Shown here piece after piece: positions 54,729 to 63,203 of a DNA stretch of 64,000 nucleotides. Source of the DNA: Melastoma dodecandrum (lineage: Eukaryota; Streptophyta; Magnoliopsida; Myrtales; Melastomataceae); the NCBI GenBank assembly GCA_029817715.1, contig JARUPY010000292.1, forward strand, positions 3,923,001-3,987,000, written 5' to 3'. How positions within the stretch are numbered: position 1 is the first letter of the stretch; the number at the start of each line of letters is the position of its first letter. The notes beneath the pieces were generated by a model. That model was not told where the DNA came from. It did no database searches and saw only the letters and a list, made by a program, of their open reading frames with translations. A program made the position numbers and the translations under genes.

Positions 54729-57263
54729 TTATATCGCTACTCTATCAACATTGCTCACCCCTGCTGCTTTAACGGCTGTCAGAAAACCTTGATCCATAAG
54801 CTCTGTCCGAGTTGCGGCGATGATCTCTCGCAGGCCGGTTTCAGATCGGGCCGCATGACCCAGCTCACGCAATTCGGTCTCGAGCTCCTCAGAGAGCCGC
54901 TGCAGAGCAGAGAGCCCAAGCATACCGGCTAGTCCTTTAAGGGCATGCAGTTCATCAACCTTCTCGCCCTCCGTTAAGTCCGGCCCTTCGATTTTATCAC
55001 ACGCGCGTCCCGCATGATCGATTGCGTCGCGAAGCAGAATCTCAAGATTTGAACCCAGTCTGTGCCGTAATGTGTCGAGCTGCGATCTTTTCAGGAAATC
55101 CCTTCGATCGCCCGCGGTGTCGGCGACGCCGGCATCGCCGGCGGGGGACGCGTCGCCGCGAAACGTCAGCCGCGAGATCGCCTCGCTGAGCACATTCCAA
55201 TCGATGGGTTTGGCAACGCAGGTATTTATGCCTGCCTCAAGGTATCGCCGGCGCTCACTTTCGAACACGTTCGCCGTCAGGGCTATGATCGGAGTGTCTT
55301 TGCCAGGGCCGGGGAGGTTGCGGATGCGCCGGGTCGCCTCGACGCCGTCCATGACAGGCATTTGAATATCCATCAAGATCAAGTCAAAGGTGTGCTCCTT
55401 CGCCCGTTCGACGGCCTCCGCACCGTTCCGCGCAAATGACAGGCGATGCTTGTTGGGGTCGATCATCGATGCAATGATGCTGCGGTTCAAATCTATATCC
55501 TCGACGATAAGAATTTTCAACGTCTCGACCGAGGACTCCATTGTTGGACGAGGAGCGGCAGCGTCCGGAGATACACATTCTTTAAGGGGTATCTCAAACC
55601 AGAACACACTGCCGCGATCAGGCGAACTGATGAAATCTATTTCTCCACCCATCGCCATGACGAGACGCCTGCAAATCGCAAGCCCGAGGCCGCTTCCTCC
55701 GTAACGCCGAGCCGTAGATCGGTCTTCTTGCGTGAAAGCATCGAAGATTTCGGATTTTTTAGATTCGGCGATTCCGATCCCGGTGTCATGAATCTCAAAT
55801 CGGAACAGCAAAGTATTGTCTTTGAGTCGCCGCGGGAGGGCTATGAGACAGACACCGCCGCGGTCGGTGAACTTTATCGCGTTGCCGACGAGATTGAGTA
55901 GGATTTGCTGTGTTCTGGTTGGGTCGCCCAACACGAAACTGGGCGCCGTTTCCGGAAAATCGTGATCGAAATCAATGTGTTTCGTCTGACAGAGCGGTTG
56001 CGCGGTCGCGCAAACCGTCTCGAAAATCGATCTGATCGAGAACGGAGTCGATTCGATTTCAAGTTTTCCTGAGTCGATCTTTGAGAAATCCAAAATATCG
56101 CTAATGACGCTCAGCAAATGCTGACCAGATTGCTTGATGTGCTGCAGGTAGGTTTTCTGACTGTCAGTGAGTTCTTCCTTCGAGAGCAGATCCACAAGTC
56201 CGAGTACGCCCGTCATCGGCGTTCTGAGTTCATGACTCATGGCGGATAGAAATTCACCTTTTGCTCTATCGGCCGTTTCTGCTCTGTCCCGCGCCGCTTC
56301 CGCATCCCGGCGCGCCCGATCAGCGCTCGTTCGCGCGTCGCGCAATCGATCTGCGGAGTTCTCGACCCGGGCGAGAAGTACTCCGAGCGGCACCGCGGAC
56401 AGGAGTGCCGTCAATGTGAAGAGATGATATACGATAAGTAATTTCGTGCTTTCCGTCGTCGCGGGCAAGTTCATATGCCCTGTTCCATCGTATGTGAACC
56501 ACCTCACAACGAGCGACAAGCTGAAAACCGCGGCTGTGCTGCCTAATAGACCACCACTCAGTGTTGCAAACAGGAGAAGCGGGATTGCCAGAAATAGAAA
56601 TGGTGTGCCAGAGTCGAGAAGAAAGTAACTGACGGTTGCCGTCACGATCGTCAAAACGAAGATTTGCATAAAATATCGGATACTTAAGTCGCGAACCAGA
56701 TTTCTCTCGGTCCAGCTCGACGCGAGAGGCAGAGCCACAAGGAGATCAAGTGCTTCAGTGATCGATCGTACCTTTATCAAAGATTGATCTTGGACGGGAA
56801 CTGTAATGCTGATCCAGGTCAGTTCAAATAATATACTCAACAGAGAAGCGAAGAGGCATGCAACGGTCAGTAAAATAATGCATCTTAGTGATAGATACCA
56901 TTGATATCTGCCATTCAGCAGCTTGAACGCGATTGCTGTAAACGCAATTTCACAGATATCGGCCAAAGCGATGCCGGGCACCGCGATTGGCGGCCTTCCC
57001 ATCAGCCAGTGAGCTACAAAATCGGCCGTGCCGGCGATGGAAATCAAGGGAAGCCAGAGCGAAGTCGAGGTTCGAAGCAGGGCTGCCAAAAACGTGCAGC
57101 TCGCACACCAGGCGATGATGCTCGCGCCCGCCTCGTTCTTGAGATAAATACTGCTGATCGCTGCAACTAAAAATAGCGTCGGCGTGACGACAAATGCAGC
57201 AAGTAATTTTACGGTATTAATATCCCGAACTGAATGACTGTCGATCAAATCATCTCGAAACAT
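54729..57263 (-). CDS. Membrane hybrid histidine kinase (MASE1-like, HisKA, HATPase, REC, HPt)
   Basis: An 844-aa sensor. Residues 18-300 hold about eight hydrophobic segments of MASE1 type. A coiled coil leads to the HisKA box with His344 ('[13 protein letters not shown]'). The HATPase has '[13 protein letters not shown]' (455-467), 'DTGIGI' (493-498) and 'GGSGLGLAI' (522-530). The receiver has Asp632 ('[13 protein letters not shown]') and the HPt His773 ('[14 protein letters not shown]'). It can thus run a full internal phosphorelay to an outside regulator, probably the nearby LuxR-type one. Lower GC than its surroundings and flanking insertion sequences suggest acquisition. Confidence 0.92.
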   Translation of the reverse strand: MFRDDLIDSHSVRDINTVKLLAAFVVTPTLFLVAAISSIYLKNEAGASIIAWCASCTFLAALLRTSTSLWLPLISIAGTADFVAHWLMGRPPIAVPGIALADICEIAFTAIAFKLLNGRYQWYLSLRCIILLTVACLFASLLSILFELTWISITVPVQDQSLIKVRSITEALDLLVALPLASSWTERNLVRDLSIRYFMQIFVLTIVTATVSYFLLDSGTPFLFLAIPLLLFATLSGGLLGSTAAVFSLSLVVRWFTYDGTGHMNLPATTESTKLLIVYHLFTLTALLSAVPLGVLLARVENSADRLRDARTSADRARRDAEAARDRAETADRAKGEFLSAMSHELRTPMTGVLGLVDLLSKEELTDSQKTYLQHIKQSGQHLLSVISDILDFSKIDSGKLEIESTPFSIRSIFETVCATAQPLCQTKHIDFDHDFPETAPSFVLGDPTRTQQILLNLVGNAIKFTDRGGVCLIALPRRLKDNTLLFRFEIHDTGIGIAESKKSEIFDAFTQEDRSTARRYGGSGLGLAICRRLVMAMGGEIDFISSPDRGSVFWFEIPLKECVSPDAAAPRPTMESSVETLKILIVEDIDLNRSIIASMIDPNKHRLSFARNGAEAVERAKEHTFDLILMDIQMPVMDGVEATRRIRNLPGPGKDTPIIALTANVFESERRRYLEAGINTCVAKPIDWNVLSEAISRLTFRGDASPAGDAGVADTAGDRRDFLKRSQLDTLRHRLGSNLEILLRDAIDHAGRACDKIEGPDLTEGEKVDELHALKGLAGMLGLSALQRLSEELETELRELGHAARSETGLREIIAATRTELMDQGFLTAVKAAGVSNVDRVAI

Positions 57264-57331
57264 GCACGGTTGCCTCCATGGGCGGAAATACGTTCAATTT
57301 CGGCTGTCTTGGCGGCTAGAGCCGCGCCCTT

Positions 57332-57907
57332 TCAGGTTGGCTCATAGGCATCGTATCCAGCAGCGGTGAGGTAGTTTCGGCATTCGTCCGGTCGGACGGC
57401 GGCGAACGCGTCTTCGATGGCGATGATTAGATCGGCGGCGGTCCGTGCGGCAGCCGTCCGGAGGAGGGCTTTGACCTTGGCAAAGACCGGCTCAATCGGA
57501 TTGAAGTCGGGACTGTAGGGCGGCAGGTAGAGAACGCGTGCGCCGGCCGCCTCGATGGCCTCGCGCACTCCGGCGACCTTGTGAGCGTTCAGATTGTCGA
57601 GGATGACGGTGTCACCGCGTTTCAGCACCGGAGCCAGGGTGTCGCTAACGTAGGCGCGGAAGCGCATACCATTCGTGGCTCCATCGAAGATGCTCCTGGC
57701 GATCAGTCCCGTGGCGCGCAGGGCGGCAGTGATGGTGGTGGTCATGTAGTGGCCGTGGGGCACGGCGATCCGGCAGCGCTGACCGCACGGAGCACGGCCA
57801 TAACGGCGGACCATCTTCGTCGTGGCGGCCGTCTCGTCGAGGAGAACCAGGCGATCCGGATCGAGGTCGGGTTGCCCATCGAACCAGTCCTCGCGCGCGG
57901 CCCTCAC
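57332..57907 (-). CDS. IS630-type transposase, C-terminal (DDE) part
   Basis: A 191-codon frame with the DDE catalytic region: 'RLVLLDETAATTKMVRRYGR', 'DTVILDNLNAHK', and 'LPPYSPDFNPIEPVFAKVKA'. It overlaps the N-terminal frame by 4 bp (ATGA). Joining by a -1 shift at the A5G4 run before this frame restores the usual family sequence across the join. Its stop codon lies in the inverted repeat. Confidence 0.85.
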   Translation of the reverse strand: MRAAREDWFDGQPDLDPDRLVLLDETAATTKMVRRYGRAPCGQRCRIAVPHGHYMTTTITAALRATGLIARSIFDGATNGMRFRAYVSDTLAPVLKRGDTVILDNLNAHKVAGVREAIEAAGARVLYLPPYSPDFNPIEPVFAKVKALLRTAAARTAADLIIAIEDAFAAVRPDECRNYLTAAGYDAYEPT

Positions 57908-58287
57908 ATCCGGCCGCTCCTGCTCGGCCGCGTGGACAGCCCCTTTTTACGGGTGATCCCATGCCGTGCGAAGAAGCGTGACAGGCTGCTCGTGCTGGCC
58001 CGGACGCCGCGTTCCGACAGCCTGTCGCGCAGTTCCCGCAGGAAGGAGAGCGGGCGTTCTTTGTTGAGCCGAAGGATCAGGGCGGCCTGCGCTTCCAGAC
58101 GCCGCGAGTTGCGGTCGCCGCCCATGGGCTTGGGCGCGATCTGCCCGTCCTGTCGGAAGCGCTCATGCCAACGGACTGCGCTGGCTGCCCCGACACCGAA
58201 GCGTTTGGCCGCCTGACGCCGCGAGGCGCCCGCCTCAATCGCGGCGACCACACGCTCGCGCAGATCGACCGACAGGGCTGAAGGCAT
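57904..58287 (-). CDS. IS630-type transposase, N-terminal (HTH) part
   Basis: A 127-codon frame with the winged/homeodomain-like DNA-binding region ('IEAGASRRQAAKRFGVGAAS' and 'LRDRLSERGVRASTSSLSRF'). It leaves frame after 'HGITRKK', at GTAAAAAGGGG (about 57945-57955). The remaining ~11 residues are not family sequence, consistent with a programmed or accidental frameshift. Confidence 0.83.
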   Translation of the reverse strand: MPSALSVDLRERVVAAIEAGASRRQAAKRFGVGAASAVRWHERFRQDGQIAPKPMGGDRNSRRLEAQAALILRLNKERPLSFLRELRDRLSERGVRASTSSLSRFFARHGITRKKGLSTRPSRSGRM

Positions 58288-58499
58288 GGCGATCCTCCAT
58301 ACAAGCCCATCCAGTGAATCACACGACAGTCAGATCACCTACCCCAAGCGATTCAACCCGCACGGGCACGGCTCTAATCGGAGGTGGAGAATGAGCAGGA
58401 ATTGAGATCCGTCAACCCTGCGCGTGGCAACGTGCAGGAGCTAACGTCGGCAGGTAGGTGGAGTGCACCCTGTCTGACCGGACAGGCGGCGGGGTGGGT

Positions 58500-59375
58500 T
58501 TAGGCATTTCGGCTGAGGAACTCCCGGGGCGAGAGCATGCGCAGGCCGGAGTGCGGGTGAACCGTGTTGTAGTCCTCGAACCAGCCCGGCAAAAGCCGCA
58601 TCACGGTCTCGGCGTCGGGCAGGATGGCGAGGCGGGCGTAGTCGCGCTTGAGCGTCTTCACGAACGCCTCCGAGATGCCGTTGCTCTGCGGGGAACGCAC
58701 CGGCGTGAACAGCAGGCGCAGGCCGAGCGCAGCAGCTGTCTGAGCGGTCTGCTTGGCGATGTAGGCGGAGCCGTTGTCGGACAGCCACTCGATCGGGTGC
58801 GGCGTCTTCGTGGCCCCGAACCTGCGCTCGACGCAGGCGATCATCAGGTCGCTCACCATCTCGCCCGAGACGCCCGCCGTGGTCGCCGACCAGGCCATGA
58901 TCTCGCGGTCGCAAGCATCGATGGCAAACAGCACCCGGACGATCGCCCCGTCCCGGCAGTGCAGTTCGAGGTGGTCCGAGCACCAGCGCACGTTCGAGCG
59001 CAGGGCCACCACGGTACCGTCGTGGGTCCGGCCGGGACGGCGGGCGGTGTGCGGCGCGAGGGTGAGCCCGTTCAACCGCAGGATGCGCAGCACCCGCTTG
59101 GCGTTGACGACCGCCTCGCCGCGCGAGCGCAGCACCCGGTTCACCAACGCGGTAATGCGGCGGTAGCCGTAGCTCGGGCGGGCATCGACGATCGCGCGGA
59201 TCGTGGGCAACAGCACCGCATCCTCGGGCTTGCGATAGGAGCAGCGCGGCCGGGCGGGACGGGTCAGGCGCTCGGCGAGGTGGGAGCGGGCCACGCCAAG
59301 GGTGTCGGCAACCGTCTTCATCGCGAACCGCCGATCGGGCCGCTCCAGGAGGCGAGTGGCGAGGTCGGTTTTTTT
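58500..59375 (-). CDS. IS3-family transposase OrfB (DDE integrase domain)
   Basis: About 291 codons after the frameshift site. Contains a HTH_21 region ('PSYGYRRITALVNRVL'), then the rve domain with 'VRWCSDHLELHC', 'IEWLSDNGSAYIAKQTAQTA', and 'FTPVRSPQSNGISEAFVKTL' carrying the catalytic Asp, Asp and Glu. The upstream open frame to 59549 is not protein-like; translation should enter by -1 frameshift from OrfA at the A7 run. Confidence 0.88.
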   Translation of the reverse strand, partial: KKTDLATRLLERPDRRFAMKTVADTLGVARSHLAERLTRPARPRCSYRKPEDAVLLPTIRAIVDARPSYGYRRITALVNRVLRSRGEAVVNAKRVLRILRLNGLTLAPHTARRPGRTHDGTVVALRSNVRWCSDHLELHCRDGAIVRVLFAIDACDREIMAWSATTAGVSGEMVSDLMIACVERRFGATKTPHPIEWLSDNGSAYIAKQTAQTAAALGLRLLFTPVRSPQSNGISEAFVKTLKRDYARLAILPDAETVMRLLPGWFEDYNTVHPHSGLRMLSPREFLSRNA

Positions 59376-59737
59376 GCGCGCGCGAGGTCGAGCGCCTCCT
59401 TCAGGATCTCGACCTCCATGGTCTTGCGACCGAGCAGGCGTTCGAGGTCGCGCACGCGCCGTTCCAGGTCGCGCACGCGGCTCGTGCCGACGACGTCCTC
59501 GTCGGCCTGCACGGCCTGATGGCCGCCCTCCAGCATGCGCCGCTTCCACGAGAACAGCAGGCTCGGCGAGAGGCCGTAGCGGCGGGCGACGAACGATACG
59601 GACGAGCCGGGCTGCTGGCTCTCCTCGACGAAGCGGATTTTCTCAATGGTAGACCAGCGACGCCGCCGCTGAACGCCGCTCAGGATCTCGCCGTGCACTG
59701 GCGGGGCCGTCGGATCGGATGACATAGCCTTACCCAT
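59318..59737 (-). CDS. IS3-family transposase OrfA (HTH_Tnp_1)
   Basis: A 139-aa protein: helix-turn-helix 'SVSFVARRYGLSPSLLFSWK', then a leucine-zipper-like 'LERRVRDLERLLGRKTMEVE' and 'ILKEALDLARAKK'. The run AAAAAAA (complement of 59369-59375) near its end is a classical -1 slippery site leading into OrfB. Confidence 0.87.
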   Translation of the reverse strand: MGKAMSSDPTAPPVHGEILSGVQRRRRWSTIEKIRFVEESQQPGSSVSFVARRYGLSPSLLFSWKRRMLEGGHQAVQADEDVVGTSRVRDLERRVRDLERLLGRKTMEVEILKEALDLARAKKPTSPLASWSGPIGGSR

Positions 59738-59794
59738 AGGCTTACGCCTATGCCTTCGTGAGCTATGCCGCCTGTCCGGTCAAAACGGGGTGCG

Positions 59795-61026
59795 GTTCAG
59801 TAGGCTGCGGGATTGGCATCGGCTACCGAGCCGCAGTCTGGCTCTTGTTTGCCGCCGGTCATGGTACACGGCACAAGGCCGGGACGCCTGTTGAGCGGCT
59901 CCCACCCCCCCTCCTCTGGTGCCGGAGCGCAGCGGAAGCCTCGGAGGGGCGCTCCAGGGATCGCGCGCCCCGCTGCAGGGCTCCTCCAAGGCGGCTGCGC
60001 CGCACCTCGGGGTGAAGCCTTCGAGGCCCGCTGGCGCGGTCACCTCAGTGTAAGGCGGCTGGGTGGAATCGCCCGATCCCATTGCCGCCCGGTGCTGCCG
60101 CGTGCCGTGGCCGCCGGGTTCCGGAACGGCTGTCCCGGTGCCGCGGCGATCGGATTTCTTCCTGGGAACCTGCGCTTCTTCGCCGAATGCGCGCGTCATC
60201 GCGCCGAAACGCGACCTCTCCTGGCTTCCCGATCATCTGTGTGGCACCGCCCGCGCACGGTCATCGGCGCTCTCGGCGGGGCGGGATCTATAGACGTGCT
60301 CCCAACGCGGGAGGCGCACAGCGCGCTGGCCGAACGGCACACGGTCGTGGCGGCCGTCCGTAAGCGCCTGCGTGGCGATGAACCGCGCTTGGCTTCAGGT
60401 CCAGAGATCGCGAGGCGCGCGCCGCCCATGTTCGACTGCAGGAGCGTTGATGAGGGTCTGCCGCGGCGACCCAACGCAGACGGTCTTCACGGCCGCGCGC
60501 CTGTTCAAGGTTCTCAACGTAAGCCCGAGCGACGCCTACGCCCGGCGGTGCCGGCAAGCTGAGGCACTCGTGTCGAGCCCTCTTGTGCATTTGGCCTTCG
60601 CCCGCTTCCGTGAATCCCGTCGCCGTCCGCGCGTGACGCATGGTTTCGCGCGCAAGCCCTCAAGGCAGTTCGGCGGCGCGTGGCCGGGTACGACCTGAGC
60701 CGTTGAGTCCAACCGAGCGTATCCCGATTTCGCGCGCGGTCGCCCCGATCGAATTGCGGGATGGGCGCTCGCCAATCGGAACACGAGAGGGCCGGCTGTA
60801 TCCGGCGGTCGCCCACCGAGGCGCCGTCGCCATGCGGCGTGAGAAGCCGGATTGGCCGCCCCTCGGGACCGCCTATCGCGTCGCATTCGCCGGCACGGCG
60901 CACAGGCGTGCGATCGTGCCCGGTTCCGGGCGGTTTAGGCTCTCGCTTCGCGAAGCCTTCGGGTAGCGCCATGAAGAAGCGGCATGGACGAGACCCGAAG
61001 GGAAGCCGGAGTCTTCAAACGGACTG
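59795..61026. other. Gene-poor region next to the insertion sequences
   Basis: About 1.2 kb of GC-rich DNA with many overlapping frames on both strands but no protein I can recognise. It includes a family C repeat copy (59930-60060). It may be decayed coding sequence. Confidence 0.4.
59930..60060 (+). repeat. Dispersed repeat, family C copy 3 (diverged)
   Basis: Carries GAAGCCTTCGAGGCCCGCT and GGTCACCTCAGTGTAAGGC, recalling the CTCCTTCGAGG... CACCTCAGG order of 14101-14225 and of the complement of 30063-30190. It is the most diverged of the three copies. Confidence 0.5.
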
Positions 61027-61263
61027 TTAGTGCGACGGCGGATTATCCGTGACGTCGCGCACTTCATCCGCCGCCAGTCCGAGATGCTGGACTTCGTCGG
61101 ACGACAGCTGGCGGGTTGTCTCGACGCGATCCTCAGGCGGCGATCCGTTCGTGGCCGTGTTCACGAGAAACAGCGCGCGTCGTGGATCCGCTTCGGCGAC
61201 CGCGTAGAGCTGCGGCGCGGCGGCGCCGCCCGACTTCGTGAATTTCACCAACCACCCACTCAT
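61027..61263 (-). CDS. Small hypothetical cytoplasmic protein
   Basis: A 78-aa protein: 'MSGWLVKFTKSGGAAAPQLY', 'AVAEADPRRALFLV' and 'TTRQLSSDEVQHLGLAADEV'. It looks like a compact alpha-beta domain. ATG at 61263 has GGAGAA 7 nt upstream and is preferred to a GTG at 61350 that would add a signal-like peptide overlapping the end region of the Sel1 gene's frame. No family is recognised. It follows the Sel1-repeat gene by 88 bp. Confidence 0.58.
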   Translation of the reverse strand: MSGWLVKFTKSGGAAAPQLYAVAEADPRRALFLVNTATNGSPPEDRVETTRQLSSDEVQHLGLAADEVRDVTDNPPSH

Positions 61264-61351
61264 GGGACTTCTCCGAGATCTGTCTGCCTCAGCATGCACG
61301 GCGGGCACTGTACTGAGTGCGATAAATATCCAAGCGAGATACCGGGTCACA

Positions 61352-63172
61352 TTATGCCGGCGTCTCCTCAATGTCAAAATACCGCTTAGCCGCGAAGAAA
61401 GTCGTTCCACGACTATCCTTTTTCGCGGCCGCACTTCGATCAAGTTGTTCGAGTTCCGCACCCGCCTCTCGAACACCCTGTTCACGCGCGGCCTCGAACC
61501 AGCGGCGTGCTTCCGCCTCATCCGTCGGACCGGCCAGTCCGCGTGCGAGATAGCGGCCGGCGGCGAGCTGGGCCTGTGGGTGACCGGCGTCCGCCGCCGC
61601 TTTGAACAGGCTCAATGCGCGCGGGAAATCGGGCTCAAGACCGTATCCGCCATCGAGCACGGCGGCGAGAGCGTAAATGGCACCGGTGTGGCCGCTTTTC
61701 GCGGCCCGCTCGAACAGATTGAAGGCTTCCACCTGGTCGACAGGCCCGCCGCGACCGTTGACCATCATCTCGCCCAGCATCGCTTGTGCCTCCACGACGC
61801 CAGCGTCTGCGGCGCGCGCGATCCAGGCGCGGCCCTCCTCGGCATCGCGGGCCACCCCCCGGCCCTCAGCCAGCATGCGGCCATACCAGAATTGCGCGAT
61901 CGGCATCTCCTCGGCAGCTTTGCGGAGCCAAAGGGCCGCTTGCGCTTCGTCGTGCCCGCCCCCGATGCCATGTGACAAGCAGATGCCGAAATTGAAGGCG
62001 GCAGCGAGGTTGCCTTGCTTTGCACCACGCTCGAACCAGTGCCGTGTCCGCACCTCGTCGCCTGGCGTACCTTCACCGGCCAGGATCAAATTGCCGAGAT
62101 CGACTTGAGAAACCTCGCTACCGAGCTCGGCCGCTTTCCGCATCCAGCGAGCAGCCGCTTCGCCGTCTTGAATGCCCCCCATTCCGGCTTGATAAAGCTG
62201 GCTCAGCGTTCGTGCCGCACCGGCGTAGCCCGCCTTCGCCGCGCGCTCGAGCCAGATCGAGGCTTCCGTGAAATTCGGCGGCAAATCCCCGCCTCTGGCG
62301 TGCAGGTGCCCGACCAGCGCTGCGGCGTGGGCGTCACCCGCCAGCCCCGCGCGTCTCAGCCATGTCTCGCCCAGAAGCAGGTTCCTCTCGACACCGTCGC
62401 CGTTGAGAAGGGCTAGACCGAGGCTCGTCTGCGCCGCGACAACGCCGTCCTCCGCCGCGCGCGCGTAGAGTTCCGCGGCGCGCTCCGCGCTTTTTTGGAC
62501 GCCCACACCGGCATGCGTGAGGGCGCCGAGGAGAAACAAGGCGTCCCCCAGTCCCGCGGCCGCCGCCTGCTCGATCTCGGCGACCGCGAGAGCGTTGTCT
62601 TCGGGCGTCTGCTTCCGCAGGCGGAGCAACCCGAGGCCGAGATGCCCCTGGGGACAGCCCGCCTTCGCCGAAGCCGTATACCAGCGCTCGCCCTCGACCT
62701 CGTCGCGCAAGGCCTCGGGGCCCGCGGTGAGAATGTAGCCCAGCAGCGCTTGGCCTTCCGGCGAGCCGTTCGCCGCGGCCCGTCGTGTCCACAGAAGTGC
62801 CGAGACCGGGTCTGATTGCCTGCGCTCGTCGAGATGATCGGACGCCAGCTCGTCCGCGAGCGACGTCCTCTGGTCCGCCATGCCGGCATCGCCACGCATG
62901 CAGAGCAGGGCGAGCTTGAATTGAGCCTCCGCGTACTCGCTCTCGGCCGCGGCGCTCATCCAGCGTACGGCCTCGCGCGTACTCTGCGGGAGGCCCGTTC
63001 CATCGAGATAGCACTGCGCGAGGTGAAACTGCGCGGCAGGAATGCCGGCCTGCGCGGCCCGGCCGATCTGGGCCACCCCCTCCTTCAATTGACCCGTCTC
63101 GAGCAGGCCGAGACCGAGCCGGAGCCGTGCGGCCGGGGAGGTGGTGGCCAGAAACCGATCGACGATCTTCAT
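61352..63172 (-). CDS. Sel1-repeat protein
   Basis: A 606-aa protein made of about 14 Sel1-like (TPR-related) repeats, e.g. 'AAQFHLAQCYLDGTGLPQST', 'AQFWYGRMLAEGRGVARDAE', 'AQAMLGEMMVNGRGG'. No signal peptide or membrane segment from ATG 63172, and no enzymatic domain. Such proteins act as protein-binding scaffolds. It begins 31 bp after the HlyD-type adaptor gene ends and so probably shares its operon, which ties it to type I secretion or surface export. Confidence 0.88.
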   Translation of the reverse strand: MKIVDRFLATTSPAARLRLGLGLLETGQLKEGVAQIGRAAQAGIPAAQFHLAQCYLDGTGLPQSTREAVRWMSAAAESEYAEAQFKLALLCMRGDAGMADQRTSLADELASDHLDERRQSDPVSALLWTRRAAANGSPEGQALLGYILTAGPEALRDEVEGERWYTASAKAGCPQGHLGLGLLRLRKQTPEDNALAVAEIEQAAAAGLGDALFLLGALTHAGVGVQKSAERAAELYARAAEDGVVAAQTSLGLALLNGDGVERNLLLGETWLRRAGLAGDAHAAALVGHLHARGGDLPPNFTEASIWLERAAKAGYAGAARTLSQLYQAGMGGIQDGEAAARWMRKAAELGSEVSQVDLGNLILAGEGTPGDEVRTRHWFERGAKQGNLAAAFNFGICLSHGIGGGHDEAQAALWLRKAAEEMPIAQFWYGRMLAEGRGVARDAEEGRAWIARAADAGVVEAQAMLGEMMVNGRGGPVDQVEAFNLFERAAKSGHTGAIYALAAVLDGGYGLEPDFPRALSLFKAAADAGHPQAQLAAGRYLARGLAGPTDEAEARRWFEAAREQGVREAGAELEQLDRSAAAKKDSRGTTFFAAKRYFDIEETPA

Positions 63173-63203
63173 TCGCCGCTCGCCATAACAGAACGCCGTT
63201 TGT

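Larger units (their letters stand above)
57317..58376 (-). mobile_element. IS630-family insertion sequence
   Basis: An apparently complete 1.06-kb element between TA dinucleotides (57317-57318 and 58375-58376), the target duplicated by this family. Terminal inverted repeats read TAGAGCCG[C/T]GCCC and on to GGTTG on both sides. It holds the two frames of a frameshift-joined transposase. It lies 54 bp beyond the start codon of the hybrid kinase gene, so it may separate that gene from its promoter or supply one. Confidence 0.85.
58464..59794 (-). mobile_element. IS3-family insertion sequence
   Basis: About 1.33 kb. Inverted repeats near the ends share GCACCC followed a few bases later by TGACCGGACAGGCGGC (left 58465-58491; right, complement, about 59767-59793), with a one-base gap between arms. 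It encodes overlapping orfA and orfB. No target duplication could be identified. It lies only 88 bp beyond the IS630 element. Confidence 0.83.

Noticed and set aside
59813..60960. Several 100-250 codon frames in the region after the IS3 element
   Set aside because: They overlap on both strands, are Arg/Pro-rich and cross a dispersed repeat; none looks like a protein.
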